Source of the DNA: Euryarchaeota archaeon UBA54
GTDB lineage: Archaea; Thermoplasmatota; Poseidoniia; Poseidoniales; Thalassarchaeaceae
Assembly (NCBI GenBank): GCA_002495735.1
Contig: DAGM01000022.1
Location: 1 to 5,708 of the forward strand
DNA: 5,708 bases
Direction: 5' to 3'
The notes beneath the pieces are model-generated. The model had not been told where the DNA came from, ran no database searches, and was given only the letters and a program-made list of their open reading frames with translations. A program made the position numbers and the translations under genes. This document shows, one piece after another, positions 1 through 4,379 of this stretch. The number at the start of each line of letters is the position of its first letter. Within the stretch, counting starts at the first letter, position 1.

Positions 1-314
1 TCCACGAGCATCTGCTGGAGATCGCCGCTCTCGTACATCTCCAGAGCTATGTCAGAGCCCCCGATGAGCTCGCCATGAACGAAGATTTGGGGCATTGTAG
101 GAAAATCAGACCACGCGCAAACCGAGGGGATTGCTCGGTGGTCTGAGAGTATGTTAATGCTGACGAATGGCTGACCGAGTTGCTGCAGCACCGTCGCGGC
201 GCGGTTGGAGAATCCACACTGCGGCTCCTCCGGTGTCCCCTTCATAAAAAGGACTAGTTTGTTGTTGTCGACTATCTCTTGCAACTCCTCTGGTGCCCAA
301 TTAAATTCTGTCAT
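1..314 (-). CDS. grxD: Monothiol glutaredoxin, Grx4/GrxD type (3' end cut by window)
   Basis: This reads as a CGFS-type monothiol glutaredoxin, a cytosolic protein that binds a [2Fe-2S] cluster with glutathione and delivers or senses it, often with a BolA partner. The first 104 codons are present; the C-terminus lies beyond position 1. Visible family marks are K25 in MKGTP (glutathione contact), the active-site C33-G-F-S36, the cis-proline stretch PTMPQ (P75) followed by IFVHGE, and GGSD at 85-88. Full members are about 105-115 residues, so little is missing. The start is the ATG at 314-312, preceded by a strong Shine-Dalgarno AAGGAG (327-322) with 7 bases between. That site lies inside the end of bolA, whose stop is only 4 bases upstream of this ATG, so the two are almost certainly co-transcribed and probably translationally coupled. 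The family assignment is firm; the symbol grxD is by homology to the E. coli protein. Confidence 0.95.
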   Translation of the reverse strand, partial: MTEFNWAPEELQEIVDNNKLVLFMKGTPEEPQCGFSNRAATVLQQLGQPFVSINILSDHRAIPSVCAWSDFPTMPQIFVHGELIGGSDIALEMYESGDLQQMLV

Positions 315-318
315 ATTA

Positions 319-642
319 TCACTCCTTGTCCGGCCTGCGGATATGTACTCCAAAGAACTCCACTTCTTCACCATGCGGGTCGAAAGCGGTGTCCCCACTA
401 TCTCCAGCCTGCTCGGGAGTCATGCACTTCAGATCTAGTGCATGCACGATGTTCTGCGCAATAAAGGGCTTGAAGTGATTCAGAATTGGTCGCTGTCTCT
501 GTAGTGGTCGCACCCCTTCATAGCTCTCGGAAATCACCCTAACATGAAAGTGGTCACCGCTGCCATGCAGATCCGAAGCCTCGACTTTGGCGTCTAGAAC
601 GACCTTGCGGACCTCCTCAACCATCCACTGCTCTGTGACCAT
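319..642 (-). CDS. BolA/IbaG-family protein with C-terminal tail
   Basis: A 107-residue BolA-fold protein, the usual partner of CGFS glutaredoxins in [2Fe-2S] complexes used for iron sensing or cluster trafficking. The core covers about residues 5-78. It shows GDHFHVRVIS (29-38), YEGV (41-44), the helix beginning at PLQRQR (46-51), and the near-invariant H67 in VHAL, the cluster ligand in characterised Grx-BolA complexes, followed by KCMTPEQ. The usual RHR of classical BolA is RQR here, which is closer to E. coli IbaG (KKQQ). Residues 79-107 form an acidic, Asp/Glu-rich tail beyond the end of typical members (about 80-90 residues); I do not recognise it. The start at 642 has a good Shine-Dalgarno, GAGGGGAG (655-648), 5 bases upstream. 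It sits 48 bases after the rpe stop and 4 bases before grx, so bolA and grx are one operon, probably with rpe. Confidence 0.9.
   Translation of the reverse strand: MVTEQWMVEEVRKVVLDAKVEASDLHGSGDHFHVRVISESYEGVRPLQRQRPILNHFKPFIAQNIVHALDLKCMTPEQAGDSGDTAFDPHGEEVEFFGVHIRRPDKE
322..327 (-). promoter_or_regulatory. Shine-Dalgarno site of grx, inside bolA
   Basis: AAGGAG on the minus strand, 7 bases before the glutaredoxin ATG, is the strongest ribosome-binding site in the window. It falls within the last codons of bolA, so ribosomes finishing bolA would terminate next to the grx start. It also fixes the grx start. Confidence 0.8.
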
Positions 643-647
643 CGAGA

Positions 648-655
648 CTCCCCTC
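648..655 (-). promoter_or_regulatory. Shine-Dalgarno site of bolA
   Basis: GAGGGGAG on the minus strand, 5 bases before the bolA ATG, supports the chosen start. It is part of a small GC-rich inverted repeat (647-665, CCCC/GGGG flanked by ACT/AGT) that could partly occlude the site in mRNA. The stem is short and bulged, so a regulatory role is speculative. Confidence 0.6.
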
Positions 656-690
656 GGGGTTGAGTGCTTTGAATGCTCGTCGGGGCGCTA

Positions 691-1368
691 CTAATCGAGT
701 GCCGCGGTGATTGTAGCGAGGTTTTCGGCTATCGTGCCACGGTCGTTGATGAGTCCTGATCCCACTACCGCGATGTCTATTCCCCACTCTGCAATCATTG
801 CGGCGTTGTGGTCCTTCACGCCACCATCTATCATCAGCTTGGTAGCGCGCCCTCCAGCTGCAGACTGAGTATCTATGGCTGCGCGGAAGGCGCGCACCTT
901 ATCCTCAACCTCAGGCATGAATTGTTGTCCGCCCTTGCCGGGGACAATAGACATCACCAAAACGAGGTCCAAGTCCTGTAAGAAAGGAAAGACATCCTCA
1001 GCTGGAGTGTCGGGGTTCAGCACACAACCGACCTGCACTCCGGCGCCGTGCAAAGCCTCGATTAGCGCGGGAAAGTCTCCTACGGCCTCAATGTGGGCGA
1101 TTACCATATCCACACCGGCGTCGACGTACTGGTCCCATGTCTCCTCAGCATTGGTAATCATGAGGTGGCAGTCAATGGTGACTTCAGAACCGAGTCGGTC
1201 GCGCACAGAACGTATCAGAGCGGGCCCGAATGTGACGGTTCGATTGACGACCCAGTTACCGTCCATTACGTCCATGTGTAACCAATCAATACCCGCTGCC
1301 ACTGCTTCTTCAAGCGTCTCGCCGAGCCTTGTGAAGTCGGCTGTGAGGATGCTCGGCGTAATCTCCAT
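691..1368 (-). CDS. rpe: Ribulose-phosphate 3-epimerase
   Basis: A cytosolic TIM-barrel enzyme that interconverts D-ribulose 5-phosphate and D-xylulose 5-phosphate in the pentose phosphate pathway. From the chosen ATG it has 225 residues, the normal length. Visible motifs are PSILTADF (5-12), the metal and catalytic residues H31 and D33 in LHMDVMDG, H68 in DCHLM, and D181 in MIDGGV. The phosphate-binding end is VVGSGL near the C-terminus. Two loops depart from the family: FVPN is WVVN (39-42), and the usual N/E-PGFGGQ is V-PGKGGQ (142-148). An epimerase acting on a related sugar phosphate, such as allulose 6-phosphate, is the main alternative. The reading frame stays open upstream to a TTG at 1398 that follows GAGGGA closely, but family members begin just before PSIL, so the ATG at 1368 is preferred despite lacking a clear Shine-Dalgarno. 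It is divergent from thioredoxin and probably leads the rpe-bolA-grx transcript. Confidence 0.93.
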   Translation of the reverse strand: MEITPSILTADFTRLGETLEEAVAAGIDWLHMDVMDGNWVVNRTVTFGPALIRSVRDRLGSEVTIDCHLMITNAEETWDQYVDAGVDMVIAHIEAVGDFPALIEALHGAGVQVGCVLNPDTPAEDVFPFLQDLDLVLVMSIVPGKGGQQFMPEVEDKVRAFRAAIDTQSAAGGRATKLMIDGGVKDHNAAMIAEWGIDIAVVGSGLINDRGTIAENLATITAALD

Positions 1369-1477
1369 GAGTCGACGGGGGTGGCTTTCGGTTCTCAATC
1401 CCTCGGCCCAGCAATGTACGTACTACAGACACAAATTGATAGGATGTGGATGCGGCGGTATGGCTACGGGTGAGCGA
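1369..1477. promoter_or_regulatory. Divergent intergenic region between rpe and trx
   Basis: This roughly 109-base gap must hold promoters for rpe (leftward) and thioredoxin (rightward). An AT-rich stretch at 1431-1442 (ACAAATTGATA) is the best candidate for a TATA-like element for trx, but it matches no consensus well. An 8-base perfect palindrome, GTACGTAC, lies at 1416-1423 near the middle and could be an operator half or chance. The alternative starts (TTG 1398 for rpe, ATG 1460 for trx) would shorten the gap. No experimental or consensus support is available from the sequence alone. Confidence 0.4.
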
Positions 1478-1795
1478 ATGGGAAAAATAGTGACTGCGAA
1501 TGATGCGGACTTCGATTTAGTGACGAGAAGCGATGAGTGGGTGTTGGTTGACTTCTGGGCACCTTGGTGTGGACCCTGTAGGATGATTGCCCCCGTGCTC
1601 GAGCAAATCGCCGGAGAGCGCGAAATCACCATCGCCAAAGTCAACACCGACGTCAATCACCTTTCACCCGGGAAATACGGCGTCAGGGGGATTCCAAACC
1701 TGATTCTCTTCCGTAACGGCGAGGTCGTCGACAGGCTGTCCGGTGCCATGCCAAAACCGGGGATGGATGACTGGTTGAACCGTCACATGGCCTAG
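1478..1795 (+). CDS. trxA: Thioredoxin
   Basis: A classical single-domain cytosolic thioredoxin of 105 residues that reduces protein disulfides through a CxxC pair and is itself recharged by thioredoxin reductase. It shows VDFWAPWCGPC with catalytic C31 and C34, the buried D25, the KVNTDVN strand, and the cis-proline P73 in GIPN, followed by LILFRNGEVVDRLSGA. The cis-proline context is GIPN rather than the common SIPT, a mild variant. The start at 1478 gives the usual thioredoxin length and has GGGTGAG just upstream (1468-1474), though the spacing is short. An in-frame ATG at 1460 would add six residues and would fit a leaderless message better. The gene stands alone, divergent from rpe, and its stop TAG lies in the CTAG shared with the stop of the opposing STAND gene. 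No reductase gene is in the window. Confidence 0.95.
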   Translation: MGKIVTANDADFDLVTRSDEWVLVDFWAPWCGPCRMIAPVLEQIAGEREITIAKVNTDVNHLSPGKYGVRGIPNLILFRNGEVVDRLSGAMPKPGMDDWLNRHMA

Positions 1796-3342
1796 TCGGA
1801 CGCCTCGCGCAACCTACGGGCTCTCTCCTCATGCGGCGCACCGACCTCCCTCAGGAGCCTTGCTCGTAGCGCCTCGTGCAACCACATGCCGTCGCTGAGT
1901 TCCAGCATCAGTCCCCTCTCGAGCAAATCAGCTGGAGGTGGCCCGTCGATTCCGGCGGCCTTCGCCAGGGCGCTCCACGGAACTGGGCGCTCGGCGACCG
2001 CCAGCAACGCGAGAGTTTCTCTGCGATCTTCAGGTAGTACATCGAGAATCTCCTCGTCGAGGAAGCGCAACCAGTCTTCGTGCAGGGTCTGGCCATAGAG
2101 TTCGAGCAACTCGACCGCCAGTGGGTGACCACCTGTAGCTCGGTGTATCTCCTCGGCTGGGGCGTGACTAGGTAGGTCAAGAGAGTCTAGCCAAGCCGAT
2201 ATCTCGTCCAGAGAAAGGCCGGAGAGTGCAAGCTCCTCGATGCGTCCACGCGTGTGCACATCGCGCCTATCGTAGAAAGCGAGGTTTGTCCGCGAGACCA
2301 GCAGCAGCCGCATGGCCGTTGACTCAGCGACCTGCAGCAGGGCGCCTAGCAGATGAGTTCCCTCGGAGCCGATGTTGTGGACGTCATCGAGAATCAACAA
2401 CATCTCGCTGCAAGGAACGCCGCAGCGCCCCTCTTCATCCAGCATGTGGGCGGATAGGCGACGGCGGTAGAGGTCCAGATCTAGTCGGGCTCCTGGCTTG
2501 AGGGGGAGAGAATCGAGTATTCCATAGGGGTCAGATGAGTCTTCATCTGGACCAATGCCGAGCCTGTGCAGCAAGCTCGTGGCGATGCCCAAGGGTGAAT
2601 CCCAGGGTTGACACGGATAATACATCACTTCGAGACCGGGGGCCCTCTCTAGCAGCCCGTCGAGCCAATGCGCGGTCAGAGTGGTCTTGCCGCACCCGGC
2701 AATTCCAGAGAGTACGAACATCGGGGCGCTGGACGCGTACCAGTCGTCCAAGCGAAGTTTCTCTGACGAACGGCCGTGCACGGTTCGGGTCTGAGGAGGT
2801 CGGGTGTGGTATGTCGAATGCGCCCCGGTGAGAAGCGAGAGCGAGCCAGGGGGTGGAGTCGCAACATCGTCGGATCTGACGATGGCTCCGAATCGTATGT
2901 CACCGAAGTTCAGCACCCCTTCGTGCTGCGCGTGCATTAGCACCTGAAGCAATGTCAGGCCGGCCTTCAACCTCGCTGCCGCCTCATCGGCGCGGACCTC
3001 GAGCAGTTTGCCCTCCCTGCTGCGCAACAGTATCGAGGTTGAGTGGAGTTCGTCTATCCGCTCCCGTGCCTCGGCGCGACCCTCATCGGTCAACTGCCAA
3101 GTCTTCTGACGGCGGTCGCCCCCCCTGACAGTCCGAGTGTGCTCGGTAACCCATCCGTTGGACATCAGATCTCGCATAGAGCGGGAGACATTTGGCGGGT
3201 GCAGGGCGCATATCTCGGCTATTCCGGGACGAGTCATCTCCTGAGTGACGAGATAGTGGTCGGCTTGGTGGTCCTGCTCCCAGAGGTGCAGCAGGATGCG
3301 ATCAACCACAGGGACACTGATCCTGATATCGCTGCGTGCCAT
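1792..3342 (-). CDS. Winged-helix DNA-binding STAND ATPase (putative regulator)
   Basis: A 516-residue protein. I recognise the architecture but not a named gene. Residues about 10-98 form a MarR-like winged helix: an HTH around 38-62 (recognition helix near PPNVSRSMRDLM) and a basic wing near 68-84 ending in QLTDEG. After a linker (100-189), a STAND-class NTPase follows, with an HGR motif (189-191), Walker A GIAGCGKTT (213-221, K219), Walker B LLILDD (315-320), a sensor-like R351 after a hydrophobic strand, and the GGHPLA motif (404-409) typical of NB-ARC/MalT-like proteins. A C-terminal helical or winged region covers about 430-500. STAND proteins usually end in TPR, WD or similar sensor repeats; this one stops without them. 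It is probably an ATP-dependent transcriptional switch acting on the chromosome. The start is the first ATG and has no Shine-Dalgarno. It is divergent from the iron transporter gene and convergent with trx. The target and ligand are unknown. Confidence 0.85.
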   Translation of the reverse strand: MARSDIRISVPVVDRILLHLWEQDHQADHYLVTQEMTRPGIAEICALHPPNVSRSMRDLMSNGWVTEHTRTVRGGDRRQKTWQLTDEGRAEARERIDELHSTSILLRSREGKLLEVRADEAAARLKAGLTLLQVLMHAQHEGVLNFGDIRFGAIVRSDDVATPPPGSLSLLTGAHSTYHTRPPQTRTVHGRSSEKLRLDDWYASSAPMFVLSGIAGCGKTTLTAHWLDGLLERAPGLEVMYYPCQPWDSPLGIATSLLHRLGIGPDEDSSDPYGILDSLPLKPGARLDLDLYRRRLSAHMLDEEGRCGVPCSEMLLILDDVHNIGSEGTHLLGALLQVAESTAMRLLLVSRTNLAFYDRRDVHTRGRIEELALSGLSLDEISAWLDSLDLPSHAPAEEIHRATGGHPLAVELLELYGQTLHEDWLRFLDEEILDVLPEDRRETLALLAVAERPVPWSALAKAAGIDGPPPADLLERGLMLELSDGMWLHEALRARLLREVGAPHEERARRLREASD

Positions 3343-3446
3343 GCGTCTTGGCGAGAGATGCGGTGCGCATCAAGCGTTCGTAAGGCCGCGCCCCCGCGCA
3401 GTTGTGCATTGGTCATATTCAAGAGAAAGGGGACTCAGCGCGTCAC
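3343..3446. promoter_or_regulatory. Divergent promoter region, STAND regulator / ferritin-VIT
   Basis: About 104 bases separate two divergent ATG starts, so both promoters and any operator of the adjacent regulator should be here. For the transporter, the only AT-rich patch is CATATTCAAG (3414-3423), centred near 29 bases before the ATG. That spacing would suit an archaeal TATA box on a leaderless transcript, but the match to consensus is poor. A GC-only inverted repeat, GCGC-CCCC-GCGC, lies at 3388-3399. No clear Shine-Dalgarno stands at normal distance from either start: the purine run AAAGGGGA before the transporter is about 13 bases away. Confidence 0.4.
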
Positions 3447-4328
3447 ATGGACGAATCCACGCGGTCCAAGTTACTCAGCCTACAGCGCATGGAGGCCACT
3501 GAAGCGGAAGTCTACCGCCGTCTCGCCAAGATGCAGGTCGATCCCATGAACCGATCCATACTCGAGGGCATCGCCTTGGAGGAGGAGAGGCATGAAGCCG
3601 TGATAGGGAAGATGACGGGGGAGGAGGTCAAGGCTGACATGAGCAAAGTCAGAAGGCAAATTATGTTGGCTAGGCTGTTCGGGTTCACCTTCTCTGTCAA
3701 AATGATGGAGGCAACGGAGCAGGATGCTGCTGCTGAATATCGCGAACTCGGCTTGCACGAGATTGCCGATGAAGAGGAGGCTCACGAGGAGAACATGATT
3801 GGTATGCTGGACGAGGAGCGTCTGCGCTACTCGGGTAGCGTAGTCCTTGGGATGTCTGACGCCCTCGTAGAACTTACTGGGGCTTTGGCAGGGCTCACCT
3901 TCGCTTTGCAAGACCTGAATTTGGTAGCACTGGCCGGATTGGTAACGGGAATCGCGGCGGCATTCAGCATGGGTGCCTCTGAGTACCTGTCCTCGCGTGC
4001 GGAGAAGAAGAGTGAGTCAGCCGTCAAGGCTGCGTTCTTCACCTGGATTTCTTACCTAGTCACGGTCTTCATGCTAGTCTCCCCCTATTTGTTATTCCAA
4101 GCCGACAGTCCTGATTTCCAAGGCTTAGAACCTCATGTCCAGGCTCTGCTATGCACCTTCGCGATAGGTCTGCTAATAGTCGCGGTGTTCAACTTCTATG
4201 TCTCAGTGGTCGAGGAGGTCTCTTTCAGGAGTAGGTTCATGGAAATGGCTGGTATTCTCGGTGTGGTCAGCCTAATCTCGTACGTCATAGGAATAGCCCT
4301 CAGAGGTATGCTTGGAATCGATGTCTGA
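3447..4328 (+). CDS. Ferritin-like domain fused to VIT1/CCC1 iron transporter (MbfA-like)
   Basis: A 293-residue membrane protein built like the rhizobial membrane-bound ferritin MbfA: a cytoplasmic rubrerythrin/ferritin-like diiron domain followed by a VIT1/CCC1-type Fe2+/Mn2+ transporter. Residues 5-127 are helical and carry two ExxH motifs, E46..H49 and E110..H113, plus E16 and E88 or E91 as likely further iron ligands. Five hydrophobic segments follow at about 132-154, 159-178, 196-217, 231-254 and 266-287. The VIT signatures are GMSDALVELTGALAG (135-149, D138 and E142) and FSMGASEYLS (173-182, M175 and E179). The acidic loop that VIT1 proteins carry between helices 2 and 3 is short here, and the ferritin-like domain may take over metal loading. 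The predicted role is oxidation or sensing and export of excess iron. The ATG at 3447 is chosen because the domain starts there; a TTG at 3402 is less likely. The M32 peptidase gene follows by 51 bases. Confidence 0.92.
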   Translation: MDESTRSKLLSLQRMEATEAEVYRRLAKMQVDPMNRSILEGIALEEERHEAVIGKMTGEEVKADMSKVRRQIMLARLFGFTFSVKMMEATEQDAAAEYRELGLHEIADEEEAHEENMIGMLDEERLRYSGSVVLGMSDALVELTGALAGLTFALQDLNLVALAGLVTGIAAAFSMGASEYLSSRAEKKSESAVKAAFFTWISYLVTVFMLVSPYLLFQADSPDFQGLEPHVQALLCTFAIGLLIVAVFNFYVSVVEEVSFRSRFMEMAGILGVVSLISYVIGIALRGMLGIDV

Positions 4329-4379
4329 GTCAATTACCGACTCCGCAACCTATGTGTCTGAGACCGCTCTCGCGAAGCC
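4329..4379. other. Short gap between ferritin-VIT and M32 peptidase genes
   Basis: Fifty-one bases with no convincing promoter or Shine-Dalgarno. A small inverted repeat, GAGTC (4327-4331) and GACTC (4339-4343) with a 7-base loop, overlaps the transporter stop codon. There is no T-run after it, so it is not a convincing terminator. Both co-transcription of the two genes and a separate leaderless transcript for the peptidase are possible. Confidence 0.35.

Noticed and set aside
875..1477. An open frame extending about 200 codons upstream of thioredoxin
   Set aside because: It runs antisense through rpe, has low-complexity Ser/Thr-rich translation, and thioredoxin is complete at 105 residues from 1478.
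1792..3342. Reading the STAND protein as an anti-phage (Avs/NLR-type) defence gene
   Set aside because: There is no N-terminal nuclease, protease or TIR effector and no C-terminal sensor repeats; the N-terminus is a winged-helix DNA-binding domain, and neighbours are house-keeping genes.
3388..3399. GCGC-CCCC-GCGC inverted repeat as a terminator or operator
   Set aside because: The stem is four bases, there is no T-run, and it lies in a locally GC-rich stretch where such repeats arise easily.
3480..3911. A 143-codon minus-strand open frame opposite the ferritin-VIT gene
   Set aside because: The plus-strand frame encodes recognisable diiron and VIT motifs. The antisense product resembles no known family and has no ribosome site I can see.
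4327..4343. GAGTC/GACTC hairpin after the transporter gene as a terminator
   Set aside because: The stem is only five base pairs, it overlaps the stop codon, and no T-rich tract follows.
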